This document shows positions 16,836 to 25,749 of a stretch of 64,000 bases of DNA, one piece after another. The DNA lies in assembly GCA_034411135.1 (NCBI GenBank), contig DAOUMN010000016.1, forward strand, positions 124,001-188,000, written 5' to 3'. This stretch comes from Bellilinea sp034411135. Lineage in GTDB: Bacteria; Chloroflexota; Anaerolineae; Anaerolineales; Anaerolineaceae. Positions within the stretch are counted from its first letter, which is position 1. Each line of letters opens with the position of its first letter. The notes below the pieces were generated by a model that searched no databases, was not told the DNA's origin, and saw only the letters and a list, made by a program, of their open reading frames with translations. A program made the translations under genes and the position numbers.

Positions 16836-18143
16836 TCACTCCTGCACCGGGCGCCAGCGAGGTGCCTTAATGGGACGTTGCAGCGCCAGCACCAAGCCGA
16901 CCACCGTGCGAATCGCCGCGGCTGCCAGAAGCGTGGCTGTCATGCCAATTGCAGAGGCAATCAACGGCGCTGCCAGCCCGCAAATCAGCACCGCCGCGTT
17001 ATTTGCCAGGTTGTACCAAGCCAGATGCGATGGACGATCGTCCGCCGGGATGCGTTCGAGCACGAAGTTAATCAACCCGCCCGCAATCCATGCCCACCCC
17101 ACCCCGCCAATCAACGAGTGCAGCAGGTATACCCAGACATTGTAACTGAAGGTAAACATCACCAGCGTGGCAGAGACGATCATCAAGCCCAATCCGGTCA
17201 TGCGCCGGAAGCCCCAACGGCTGGAAAGCTGCCGGCTTTGTAGCGAACCGGCGAAATGCGCAATCCAAAACAACGCGCTGCCCTGGCTGATGGTCACGTC
17301 ACTCAAAACGAGCACATCCACCTGATATTTGGGCACCACCGGACCAATCAGAAACACCCCAACCTGGTAGATAAAAATCAGGATCAATAGCCGCCCGAAG
17401 GAACTGCGCAACACATCCAGCCGCAGCGCCTGCAACCGCGAAGCGCGTAGCGGGGCGTTTTCGGCTGCCTGCAACTCGCTTTGAACTTTACTGACCGGGG
17501 CGGACGGGGTGGCCTTTTCCGGCAAACGCACCAGCCACAGGTGCACTACGCTCATCAACGCACCAATGACGCCGATGATAAAGATGATCTGGTAGCCGGT
17601 CTCGAATGGCGTGCGGTCGAGGATCACACCGACAATCAACGCGGTGAACATGGTGGTCAATGAAAAAAGTGCATTGCGTACACCCGCCACCTGCCCGCGC
17701 CATTCGGCTGGCACCGCTTCGGCGAAAAAGGCATTGAAAGCGATTGCGATCAACGTGCCAGGAATGTTCATCAACAGCGTGATAGCCAGTATGACCCACA
17801 CCTGCGTCCCAGGTGGCAGCAGAACTGGCAGCGGAATAAGCAGCAGATAGAACAAGCGATTGATCAACGCCGACCAGCGGGTGACCCTGGCAATGTGCCA
17901 ACGGCGCAGGTAGATGCCCGCCGGAAAGGTAAACATCAGGTTCATCAGCGCAGGCGTGGCAGTCAGCAAACCTAATTGAAAAGTGGATGCTCCCAGGCGT
18001 GAAGCGTATACCCCCAGAAAAACCAGAATACTGCCATTGAGCAGACCCCACCAGGCAATATCCAGATAGAGATGGAGAAAATTGCGCCGATATTCGATTG
18101 GCACCGGCTGAGCCGGCGTAAAAAGACGTTTCAAGAAGATCAT
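16836..18143 (-). CDS. Major facilitator superfamily transporter
   Basis: 435 residues with twelve predicted membrane helices in two halves joined by a charged cytoplasmic loop (about 190-235). Loop 2-3 has the RRWHIARVTRWS variant of the MFS motif, and DRPSHLAWYNLANN and PAEWRGQVAGVRNA resemble MFS proteins with no assigned substrate; sugars or drugs are both possible. The frame extends to 18194, but ATG 18143 is preferred because TATAAT (18160-18165, minus strand) would otherwise lie inside the coding region and the MIFLKRLF start fits the family. Divergent from the glycosidase gene, which hints at, but does not prove, a glycoside-related substrate. Confidence 0.85.
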   Translation of the reverse strand: MIFLKRLFTPAQPVPIEYRRNFLHLYLDIAWWGLLNGSILVFLGVYASRLGASTFQLGLLTATPALMNLMFTFPAGIYLRRWHIARVTRWSALINRLFYLLLIPLPVLLPPGTQVWVILAITLLMNIPGTLIAIAFNAFFAEAVPAEWRGQVAGVRNALFSLTTMFTALIVGVILDRTPFETGYQIIFIIGVIGALMSVVHLWLVRLPEKATPSAPVSKVQSELQAAENAPLRASRLQALRLDVLRSSFGRLLILIFIYQVGVFLIGPVVPKYQVDVLVLSDVTISQGSALFWIAHFAGSLQSRQLSSRWGFRRMTGLGLMIVSATLVMFTFSYNVWVYLLHSLIGGVGWAWIAGGLINFVLERIPADDRPSHLAWYNLANNAAVLICGLAAPLIASAIGMTATLLAAAAIRTVVGLVLALQRPIKAPRWRPVQE

Positions 18144-18159
18144 ACCTACCGTGCGTGTG

Positions 18160-18165
18160 ATTATA
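18160..18165 (-). promoter_or_regulatory. -10 box of the MFS gene
   Basis: Perfect TATAAT on the minus strand, 16 nt before ATG 18143. No clear -35. It supports the shorter start for the transporter. Confidence 0.5.
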
Positions 18166-18274
18166 TCAGTCCCTGGTGCAGGTTCTCTATACAATTCTGT
18201 TGGCTCTCCACTGCTGCGGATTTCCAGTACAATTACTGTGTTTCCTCTTCATTTCACCCACAGAAAGAATAGCC

Positions 18275-20761
18275 ATGACAGCCCATCCTCTCCCTTCATC
18301 CATGCAATCTAAAATTGAGCATCTGCTCGATCAAATGACTTTGAATGAAAAATGCGCCCTGCTTTCCGGTTTGGATACCTGGCAAACCGTGCCAATCCCG
18401 CGCCTGGGTATACCTTCGCTGGTCATGACCGACGGTCCGCATGGCGTGCGCGCCACGCCTGAGGGCGGACGCAAAGTCGAACCCGCCACCTCGTTTCCCA
18501 CCGGAATTTCGATGGCAGCCAGTTGGGACACCGTCCTGATCGAACAGGTTGGGCAGGCACTGGCAGAGGAAACGCTTGCCCTCGGCTGCGATGTATTGCT
18601 CGGCCCGTGCGTCAACATCGTTCGCCACCCACTGGCAGGGCGCAATTTCGAATCATATTCCGAGGACCCATATCTGGCAGGTGAAATTGGGTGTGCCTGG
18701 GTGCGCGGCGTGCAGAGCCGTGGCGTGGCTGCCTCGCTAAAACATTTTGCCCTCAACAATCAGGAAAGCGAACGCTTTCGGGGTTCCTCCGAGGTGGACG
18801 AGCGCACCATGCGCGAAATTTACCTTCCCCACTTCGAGCGGATTGTAAAGGAAGCCCACCCCTGGACAGTAATGTGCGCCTACAACCGCATCAATGGTGT
18901 GTATGCCAGCCAGAATGAGATGTTGTTGCGCCGCATCCTGAAGGAGGAGTGGCAATATGATGGTGCAGTCATTTCTGACTGGCGCGCCGTGCATACCACC
19001 GTTGAACCAGTGCGCGCCGGTTTGGACCTGGAAATGCCCGGTCCGGCGCGCTGGTTCGGTGAACTGTTGGTCGAGGCAGTGCTTACCTGGCAGATCGAGC
19101 CGGAGTGGATAGATGATGCCGCCCGCCGCGTCCTGCGCCTGCTGGCACGAGTGGGTAGGCTGGATAATCAGCTGCGCTCTGCCGGTGCGCTCAACACGCC
19201 GGAACATCAGTTGCTGGCACGCCGCCTGGCGGAAGAGTCGATCACTCTGCTTAAAAACGAGACGGGCGTTTTGCCGCTGGAGCCTGCCCGTCTGGGCAGC
19301 CTGGCGGTCATCGGGCCATTCGCCGACACAGCCGCCATCGGCGGCGGGGGCAGTTCCTACCTCCAGCCGCCATACCGGATCAGTCCGCTCGACGGACTGC
19401 GCGCCGCGCTGCCCGCCTCGGTCGAAATCCGCTTCGAACCCGGCTGTGATGCCTATCACCAGCCGCCGGTGCTCGAGCCCGCCCTGCTCACCCCCTCCAG
19501 TGGTGAAGGCAACGGGTTATTCGGCGAATACTTTGCCAATGCCGACTTCAGCGGCGCACCTGTTCTGCAACGGGTTGACTCCCGCCTGGATTATTGGGCA
19601 GTCTCGTTTGCCCCACTCGAATCTACCCCGCGCCCCTTTTCGGTGCGCTGGAGCGGCACGCTCACCCCGCGCTTCAGCGGGATGCACACCTTCCGCCTGC
19701 AAAACACGGGGGTATGCCGGTTGTTTATCGCAGAGCGTGAGATCGTCGCCAACGTAAACGACCACCAGTCGCCAGTCGAAGCCCCGCCCGCCCAGGCAGG
19801 CAGCCTGTCGCTGCAAGCCGGTCAAGCCTACCCGCTGCGCGTCGAATACGTTTGTCCTGCCGGGCTGGAGCACACCCCGCTGACCGTTTTCTTTGGGTAT
19901 AGCCCACTGCCGGGCGAGGACAAGCGCTTCGAGCAGGCAATCCGCACTGCACAAACCAGCGACGCCGTGATCGTGTTTGCCGGCTACCCCGAAGGGTATG
20001 AATCCGAGGGGTACGACCGCCCAGCAATGAGCCTGACCGGCGCGCAGAACGAGCTGATCGAACGGGTTGCCGCCGTCAATGCCAACACGATCGTTGTACT
20101 GCACTGCGGTTCACCCGTGCTGATGCCCTGGGTTGATAAAGTAAAGGCTGTGCTGTTGGCAGGCTATCCGGGTCAAGAAGGCGGCAACGCGTTGGCACGC
20201 GTGCTGCTTGGGCAGGTCAACCCATGCGGTAAGCTTCCGGTCACATTCCCGCGCCGCCTGGAAGATACTCCCGCTTACAACAATTTTCCTGGCAGCCGTG
20301 CGGTACACTACGGCGAAGGCATCTTCGTCGGATACCGCCATTATGACCACCGCCAGATCGAGCCGCTTTTCCCCTTTGGGCATGGCTTGTCCTACACAAC
20401 GTTCGAGTACACAGCCCTGGAGGCACCCGCCCGCGCACAGATTGGCGAACCAGTAGAAGTGCGCCTGACCGTGCGCAACAGCGGTACGCGCCGCGGCAAA
20501 GAAACCGTCCAATTGTATGTGCACGACCGCCAGGCATCCCTGGCGCGTCCGCCACGCGAGTTGAAAGCCTTTACAAGTGTCGAGCTGGAAGCTGGCGAAA
20601 GCCGTACCCTGGTCTTTCAGCTGGATGAACGCGCCTTCGCCTTCTACCACCCCGACCTGCATCGCTGGCTGGTCGAGCCGGGCGAATTCGACATCCATGC
20701 AGGCAGTTCTTCACGCGATCTGCGCCTCAATTGCCCGCTAACTCTGGAAACGATGCGTTAA
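18275..20761 (+). CDS. GH3 beta-glucosidase with PA14 insert
   Basis: 828 residues, glycoside hydrolase family 3. The (beta/alpha)8 domain has KHFALNNQE (156-164) and the nucleophile Asp in VISDWRAVH (D235). The alpha/beta sandwich domain starts near 340 and is interrupted by a PA14 domain (about 408-550), a carbohydrate-binding module also found in barley-type and Kluyveromyces beta-glucosidases; a fibronectin-III-like domain closes the protein (about 745-820). No signal peptide, so it probably cleaves oligosaccharides after uptake. The upstream in-frame extension (18176-18274) overlaps the transporter promoter; ATG 18275 fits the family. Divergent MFS gene could supply substrate. Substrate (glucoside, xyloside, arabinoside) is not decided. 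Confidence 0.92.
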   Translation: MTAHPLPSSMQSKIEHLLDQMTLNEKCALLSGLDTWQTVPIPRLGIPSLVMTDGPHGVRATPEGGRKVEPATSFPTGISMAASWDTVLIEQVGQALAEETLALGCDVLLGPCVNIVRHPLAGRNFESYSEDPYLAGEIGCAWVRGVQSRGVAASLKHFALNNQESERFRGSSEVDERTMREIYLPHFERIVKEAHPWTVMCAYNRINGVYASQNEMLLRRILKEEWQYDGAVISDWRAVHTTVEPVRAGLDLEMPGPARWFGELLVEAVLTWQIEPEWIDDAARRVLRLLARVGRLDNQLRSAGALNTPEHQLLARRLAEESITLLKNETGVLPLEPARLGSLAVIGPFADTAAIGGGGSSYLQPPYRISPLDGLRAALPASVEIRFEPGCDAYHQPPVLEPALLTPSSGEGNGLFGEYFANADFSGAPVLQRVDSRLDYWAVSFAPLESTPRPFSVRWSGTLTPRFSGMHTFRLQNTGVCRLFIAEREIVANVNDHQSPVEAPPAQAGSLSLQAGQAYPLRVEYVCPAGLEHTPLTVFFGYSPLPGEDKRFEQAIRTAQTSDAVIVFAGYPEGYESEGYDRPAMSLTGAQNELIERVAAVNANTIVVLHCGSPVLMPWVDKVKAVLLAGYPGQEGGNALARVLLGQVNPCGKLPVTFPRRLEDTPAYNNFPGSRAVHYGEGIFVGYRHYDHRQIEPLFPFGHGLSYTTFEYTALEAPARAQIGEPVEVRLTVRNSGTRRGKETVQLYVHDRQASLARPPRELKAFTSVELEAGESRTLVFQLDERAFAFYHPDLHRWLVEPGEFDIHAGSSSRDLRLNCPLTLETMR

Positions 20762-20780
20762 ACTATCACCCCCAACACAA

Positions 20781-20802
20781 GACCCCGCCCCTGGTTGGGG
20801 TC
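20781..20802. terminator. Possible weak bidirectional terminator hairpin
   Basis: GACCCC ... GGGGTC with a 10-nt loop lies between the convergent glycosidase and monooxygenase-like genes. There is no T-run, so terminator function is only a guess. Confidence 0.3.
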
Positions 20803-21097
20803 ATACGCGCACGTAGCGGGCTGCCATCTCGTACCCGCGCCGGGTGGGCACACCCCCGGCGTCGCAAAACAACTTGACGCACAGGCTGGCTTCATCGCGG
20901 TTTTCGGACTCTTTGAAAGCCGCTTTACTCTGCCACAGCGAGATGATGTGCCACAGAGTGCGATCGTCCTCGCTCTGCACCAGGGTCGATTCGATCAGTC
21001 CGCTGGGTGGGTGGCGCACAACACTTTGCTCATAGGATTTCTGCAGCGTAGTCCAGTTTTCGTGATTGACGTGACCCGAAAGAATGGTTACGTACAT
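20801..21097 (-). CDS. Antibiotic-biosynthesis-monooxygenase-like small protein
   Basis: 98 residues with the pattern of a dimeric alpha/beta-barrel ABM domain: first strand MYVTILSGHV, helix with WTTLQKSYE, strands LIESTLVQSEDD and WHIISLWQSKAAFKE. This fold serves in heme or quinone monooxygenases and in many uncharacterised proteins; no catalytic residues are diagnostic here. GGAGGG lies about 5 nt upstream of the ATG, and TATAAT at 21140-21145 (minus) is a plausible -10. Stand-alone gene between the glycosidase and the sdh terminator. Confidence 0.65.
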   Translation of the reverse strand: MYVTILSGHVNHENWTTLQKSYEQSVVRHPPSGLIESTLVQSEDDRTLWHIISLWQSKAAFKESENRDEASLCVKLFCDAGGVPTRRGYEMAARYVRV

Positions 21098-21195
21098 GGC
21101 GCCCTCCTTTCTTTTGAAACCATTCCCTTGCCTGTCTTAATTATACAATTCGGGTCAAGTATTTTTCCACATTTCCCGGCACCGTCAGCAAAATA

Positions 21196-21236
21196 AAGAC
21201 AGCGTCACCCGCAAAAAAAGCAGGTGACGCTGTCTT
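21196..21236 (-). terminator. Strong rho-independent terminator of the sdh operon
   Basis: Arms 21196-21209 and 21223-21236 are perfectly complementary over 14 bp with a 13-nt loop; on the minus strand the stem is followed by a T-rich run (TTTATTTT). It lies 15 nt after the sdhB stop. Confidence 0.9.
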
Positions 21237-21251
21237 ATCCGTCCAGCGTGG

Positions 21252-21959
21252 TTATTCGATCCGCCCAGTCTGAATGGCGCGCTTGACCTCGGCAATCGCC
21301 TGGGTGATCTTGATGTCGCGCGGGCAGGCTTCGGTACAGTTGAATGCCGTGCGGCAGCGCCACACCCCAAACTGCTCGTTGAGAATTTCTAACCGTTCGC
21401 CAGCAGCTTGATCGCGGCTATCGAACACAAAGCGGTGCGCGTTGACAATCGCCGCCGGACCCACATACTGTTCGTTAGACCAGAACGATGGGCAGGAGGT
21501 GGTACATGCCGCGCACAGGATACATTTAGTGGTGTCATCGAACCGTTCGCGCGCGTCCGGCGACTGCAGCCGCTCCTTGCCATCGGCGGGCAATTCGTCA
21601 TTGACCAGATAGGGCATCACCGAGCGGTAATGGGCAAAGAACGGCTCCATGTCAACGATCAAATCCTTGACCACCGGCAGCCCCAGCAGCGGCTCGATGA
21701 CAATTTCATTCGTCCCCAGATCGCGCAGCAGCACCTTACACGCCAGGTAATTGCGCCCATTGATGCGCATGGCATCCGATCCACACACTCCATGCGCACA
21801 CGAACGCCGGAAGGACAACGTCCCGTCCACATCACCGCGGATCCATTCCAGCACGTCGAGCACGCGGTCGGTTGGCTGTGCCTCGACGGTGAAAACATCG
21901 TAGCGCGGTTTACGCTCCACTTCGGGATTGAAACGAAAGACTTTTACGCGGATTTCCAT
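21252..21959 (-). CDS. sdhB: Succinate dehydrogenase iron-sulfur subunit
   Basis: 235 residues. The N-terminal ferredoxin domain has ligands C54, C59, D62 and C74 for [2Fe-2S] (Asp at the third place, as in E. coli SdhB). The C-terminal domain has C-x2-C-x2-C-x3-CP and C-x5-C-x3-CP motifs for the [4Fe-4S] and [3Fe-4S] clusters. It passes electrons from the flavoprotein to the quinone in the membrane anchor. ATG 21959 is chosen from the strong AGGAGG site; the longer frame to 21998 would overlap sdhA. Last gene of the sdhCDAB operon, 13 nt after sdhA and followed by a strong terminator. Confidence 0.95.
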   Translation of the reverse strand: MEIRVKVFRFNPEVERKPRYDVFTVEAQPTDRVLDVLEWIRGDVDGTLSFRRSCAHGVCGSDAMRINGRNYLACKVLLRDLGTNEIVIEPLLGLPVVKDLIVDMEPFFAHYRSVMPYLVNDELPADGKERLQSPDARERFDDTTKCILCAACTTSCPSFWSNEQYVGPAAIVNAHRFVFDSRDQAAGERLEILNEQFGVWRCRTAFNCTEACPRDIKITQAIAEVKRAIQTGRIE

Positions 21960-21972
21960 GCCTGCCTCCTCA

Positions 21973-23769
21973 TCAATAAACCCGTTCCTGGGGCGCATAC
22001 TGGGTGATTGTCACCGGCTTGTAGTCCAGGCGCACGCTGCCGTCTTCCGCCAGCCATGCCAGAGTATGCTTGAGCCAGTTCTCGTCATCGCGGCGCGAGT
22101 AATCTTCACGGGCATGCGCGCCGCGGCTTTCCTTGCGTTCTAGCGCCGAAACCGCGGTAACCAAAGCGGCATCCAGCAGGCAGCCCAGCTCCCAGGTGTT
22201 GAGCAGCTCGGTGTTGAACACCTTGCCGCCATCGCTCACCCGTACCTGCCGGAAACGCTCGCGCAATTCGCGCACTTTTTCGACCGCCTGCTTCAACCCT
22301 TCCTCGGTGCGGAACACACCGACATCGTCCGACATCACCTTGCGCAGTTCGCGCCCGATCTGGGCGGCTTTTTCCTTGCCGCTACCGTTGAGCAGATCGC
22401 CAATTTGCTTGCGCACCGCCGCCTCCGGTTCCGCTGGCAGCGCTGGCAGGGCAGCGCCGGCAGCATACTCCGCTGCCTTGATCCCGGCGTACTTGCCAAA
22501 CACTACCAGGTCAACCAGTGAGTTGGTGCCCAGGCGGTTAGCGCCGTGCACCGAAACGCAAGCGCACTCTCCGGCGGCGTACAGACCCGGCAGCACCGTG
22601 CCCTGGCTGTCCACGACCACCTCGGCGTATTTGTTGGTGGGAATGCCACCCATAGCGTAATGCGCAGTTGGTTGAATTGGCATCGGATCCTTAACCGGGT
22701 CAACCCCCAGGTAGGTGCGGCAAAAGTCGGTGATATCGGGGATCTTTGATAGAATTTCCTCCGCCGTCACCCGGTAAGGCGTGCCGTCCGGGCGGGTTCG
22801 CCCGTCCAGTTCGGCATACTTGTTAACCGTCTCCGGGCGCACATCCAGGTAAACATAGTCCTTGCCGTGGATCCCGCGCCCTTCCTTGACCTCCAGATAG
22901 ACAGCCCGGCTGATCACATCACGCGATGCCAGGTCTTTAATGGTCGGCGCGTAACGCTCCATAAAACGTTCACCCTTGTCATTGAACAGGATGCCGCCCT
23001 CGCCGCGCACCGCCTCGGTGATTAAAATGCCCAGTTTGTAGATGCCGGTCGGATGGAACTGGAAGAATTCCATGTCCTCCGCCGGGATGCCCTTGCGCAG
23101 GGTGATCGCCACCCCATCGCCGGTGTAGGCGTAAGCATTGGAGGTGATTTCCCACATGCGCCCGTGCCCGCCGGTGGCGAACACCACCGCCTTGCTGTGA
23201 AAAACGTGCAACTCGCCAGTTGCCAGTTCCACAGCCACCACCCCGGCAGCCACGCCGTTGGATAAGATCAAGTCCAGCACCTGGTATTCATCAAAGAAGG
23301 TGATGCCGTTCTTGATGCATTGCTGGTACAGGGTTTGCAGAATCATATGACCGGTACGGTCTGCCGCGTAGCACGAACGACGTACCGGTTTCTTGGTGGC
23401 GTTATTGGTATGCCCGCCAAACGGACGCTGGGCTATACGCCCGTCGGCTGTGCGCGAGAAAGGCAGCCCGAAATGCTCCAGGTCATACACGGCATGCACC
23501 GCTTCATGGCACATGAACTCAATCGCGTCCTGGTCGCCGAGATAATCGCTGCCTTTGACGGTATCGAAAGCGTGCCACTCCCAGTGATCTTCTTCCAGGT
23601 TGCCCAGCGCCGCGCCAATGCCGCCCTGCGCCGCGCCAGTGTGCGAGCGGGTGGGGTACAGTTTGCTCAACACCGCGGTCTTCGCCCCACGCGAGGCATT
23701 CAGTGCCGCCATCAGACCAGCACCACCGCCGCCGACGATGATCACATCGAAAATATGCGTTTTTGTCAT
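21973..23769 (-). CDS. sdhA: Succinate dehydrogenase flavoprotein subunit
   Basis: 598 residues. Dinucleotide-binding GGGGAG (about 13-18), then RSHTGAAQGG in which H43 is the covalent FAD attachment residue. FQFHPTGIY, RGEGGILFN, HYAMGGIPTN and HGANRLGTNSL are the conserved substrate and capping-domain motifs of SdhA/FrdA. It oxidises succinate to fumarate in the cytoplasmic face of complex II. Length is normal and no active residue is missing. Third gene of the operon, 21 nt after sdhD. Confidence 0.97.
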   Translation of the reverse strand: MTKTHIFDVIIVGGGGAGLMAALNASRGAKTAVLSKLYPTRSHTGAAQGGIGAALGNLEEDHWEWHAFDTVKGSDYLGDQDAIEFMCHEAVHAVYDLEHFGLPFSRTADGRIAQRPFGGHTNNATKKPVRRSCYAADRTGHMILQTLYQQCIKNGITFFDEYQVLDLILSNGVAAGVVAVELATGELHVFHSKAVVFATGGHGRMWEITSNAYAYTGDGVAITLRKGIPAEDMEFFQFHPTGIYKLGILITEAVRGEGGILFNDKGERFMERYAPTIKDLASRDVISRAVYLEVKEGRGIHGKDYVYLDVRPETVNKYAELDGRTRPDGTPYRVTAEEILSKIPDITDFCRTYLGVDPVKDPMPIQPTAHYAMGGIPTNKYAEVVVDSQGTVLPGLYAAGECACVSVHGANRLGTNSLVDLVVFGKYAGIKAAEYAAGAALPALPAEPEAAVRKQIGDLLNGSGKEKAAQIGRELRKVMSDDVGVFRTEEGLKQAVEKVRELRERFRQVRVSDGGKVFNTELLNTWELGCLLDAALVTAVSALERKESRGAHAREDYSRRDDENWLKHTLAWLAEDGSVRLDYKPVTITQYAPQERVY

Positions 23770-23790
23770 GAATGCTTCTCCCGCTTTGCC

Positions 23791-24189
23791 CTATTGCAAT
23801 GGAAATTCCTGATTAACCCCGCCGATCAGCGCGATGGCACCAAACAGTGTAACCCCCAGCCAGACGATGAAGGTGCCCCAGTTGACGATCTTGCGCGCCG
23901 TCTCACCCCTGGCAAAATCGTTCAACACCTGGCGCGCGCCATTCATCCCGTGCGCCATGGCAAAGCCAAGCAGCAGGGCATCGTACACCCGCCAAAACAG
24001 GCTCGCCCAACGGTCAGCCACATACCCTAAATCCATGGCGTGCACGCCCACCACCACATCCTGCAAAATGGCGTGTCCCCATACCAACGGAATGAGCAGG
24101 AAGGCTGAATAACGCATCCACTTCCAGGCGACCGTCTCGTAATTGGTCTTGATCTTTACCTGCCGGATTGTTTCGCTTGTCGCTGCCAT
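23791..24189 (-). CDS. sdhD: Succinate dehydrogenase membrane anchor subunit
   Basis: 132 residues with three hydrophobic helices (about 28-48, 68-88, 103-123). HAILQDVVVGVHAMD and AHGMNGARQVL carry candidate heme/quinone-region residues, as in SdhD-type anchors. It anchors SdhAB and helps reduce menaquinone. RBS GGAGG precedes the ATG. Assignment of C versus D rests on gene order and the better cytochrome-b match of the upstream gene. Confidence 0.88.
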   Translation of the reverse strand: MAATSETIRQVKIKTNYETVAWKWMRYSAFLLIPLVWGHAILQDVVVGVHAMDLGYVADRWASLFWRVYDALLLGFAMAHGMNGARQVLNDFARGETARKIVNWGTFIVWLGVTLFGAIALIGGVNQEFPLQ

Positions 24190-24198
24190 GATCTCCTC

Positions 24199-24618
24199 CT
24201 AGCCGCCGAACATGCCGTAGTTATGGTACAGGATATTGCGCAGCATCCAGGCAGCCGCCGGCAGCCACAGCACAATCGAGACAATCAGGGTAATGCGGGT
24301 GGACTTGCGCTGGGTTTCGATCGACCATAATTGTGGCTTGATCATGTCAAAATAAGCAATCCGCAGCCCGTTGACGCCGTGAAAAAATAGACAAAAGATG
24401 AGAGCAATTTCGCCAATCCCGAACAACGTGGTCTGGTACAGCGCCAAAACCTCCATGAAACCCGCCGGGTGGAAATAGACCAGGGCAATATCGATGACAT
24501 GAACGATCAGGAACAACACCACTCCCATACCGGTTACGCGGTGCAACAGGAAACTCCAATGCCCCTCCCGCCCGCGGTAACCCGCGTAACCGGTCAGGGT
24601 CGTCTTAAGGGTTGACAT
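24199..24618 (-). CDS. sdhC: Succinate dehydrogenase cytochrome b subunit
   Basis: 139 residues with three TM helices. SFLLHRVTG and FFHGVNGLR are the classical SdhC signatures; the His residues serve heme b binding. First gene of the operon. GGAGG lies 5 nt before ATG 24618, so this start is preferred to GTG 24624. A TACAAT about 30 nt upstream may be the -10, but no good -35 fits. Confidence 0.92.
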   Translation of the reverse strand: MSTLKTTLTGYAGYRGREGHWSFLLHRVTGMGVVLFLIVHVIDIALVYFHPAGFMEVLALYQTTLFGIGEIALIFCLFFHGVNGLRIAYFDMIKPQLWSIETQRKSTRITLIVSIVLWLPAAAWMLRNILYHNYGMFGG

Positions 24619-24738
24619 ATTCACCTCCGTCTGTGTGATGGGACAATTTAGATTGTAGCATATTCAATACCCGAAGTGTAGTAATCGGGTAGAAAAATTC
24701 CACTCTCGCCTGGGGTGATTTTTCGATCACCTTATGGA

Positions 24739-25554
24739 TTAACGCTGCACCATCGGCAGGAAAACCTCAAAAGGTGGGAGGCAGTTTTGACGCACATGAA
24801 AATCGGGATCTTTCAAGTGCAGGAATTGGTGCAATGGGTTGCCCGCTTGCGGGTAGTTTGCCGGGACACACAACCGGTTGTAATCGAGGTTTAACCCATC
24901 CTGGCTTGGGTCAACCGTATCCGCGGGGTCTAATTGGGTCAGGTTGATGAAGGTGGAAGGAGGAAAACCGAGGAAGTAATTGTCGTTCAACCAGAGTTTA
25001 TTCAATTTTGTCAAATCACCGAACTCTTCGGACAGGAAGCCGCTAAACTGATTGTGATCCAGGTAGAGAAATTGTAAATTGGTCAGGTTGAACAACCCAG
25101 CCGGCAAGCCGCCGCCGAACTGGTTGTTGGAAAGGTCCAGGATGACCAGCTGGTTCAGGCTGCCAATGCCGGCTGGCAGAGTTCCGCTTAATTGATTTTC
25201 GCGTAAATTCAATTCAACTAACCGGCTCAAATCCGCCAGTTGTGCCGGCAGACCGCCGGTTAGATTGTTGTTGTCAAGAATCAACGATTCGACATGTCCT
25301 TCGTTCACGGTCACGCCGTGCCACAGGGCGGGGTCGAAATCGCTTAACCAGCCGGTTGAATTCGTCCAGTCATCGCCACCTGTGGCGTGGTAGAACGCCA
25401 GCAGTGCTTCGCACTCAACCGTCGGAATGGACGGGTTGTCAGCGCAATCGAAATCCTGTTGAGGCTCGGCTGCCTGGACGCCACCATCATGTTTCAATAA
25501 CATCAGCGCAAAACCAAACAACAGGAACACCCAGAACACGGAACGAGCGTTCAC
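24739..25554 (-). CDS. Secreted plant-type leucine-rich-repeat protein
   Basis: 271 residues. Signal peptide (about 1-28), then an LRRNT-like region with ECEALLAFYHATGG and DDWTNSTGWL, followed by about five repeats of the plant-type consensus LxxLxLxxNxLSGxLPxxI (about 90-215). The tail after the LRRs has two Cys and ends FLPMVQR, a short hydrophobic-basic ending that resembles other exported proteins here. LRR domains mediate binding; the ligand is unknown. GTG 25554 is preferred, because GGGAGG lies just before it; a TTG at 25569 would place this inside the coding region. Confidence 0.85.
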   Translation of the reverse strand: MNARSVFWVFLLFGFALMLLKHDGGVQAAEPQQDFDCADNPSIPTVECEALLAFYHATGGDDWTNSTGWLSDFDPALWHGVTVNEGHVESLILDNNNLTGGLPAQLADLSRLVELNLRENQLSGTLPAGIGSLNQLVILDLSNNQFGGGLPAGLFNLTNLQFLYLDHNQFSGFLSEEFGDLTKLNKLWLNDNYFLGFPPSTFINLTQLDPADTVDPSQDGLNLDYNRLCVPANYPQAGNPLHQFLHLKDPDFHVRQNCLPPFEVFLPMVQR

Positions 25555-25749
25555 GGCACCTCCCGGCAAATCAATTAATTACCCCGATTATAAACAATTT
25601 TCCCGCCCGATCATAACCGGCTGGCAGACTTAATCCGCCGATTCATTTATCCGGATTTTATGGCTTTTTAACAGTTATTCAATATCAAACAGCGGGGAAA
25701 AATGTTATCAATATCTCGGCATATCTACCAAAATTCAGGAGAATTAAAG

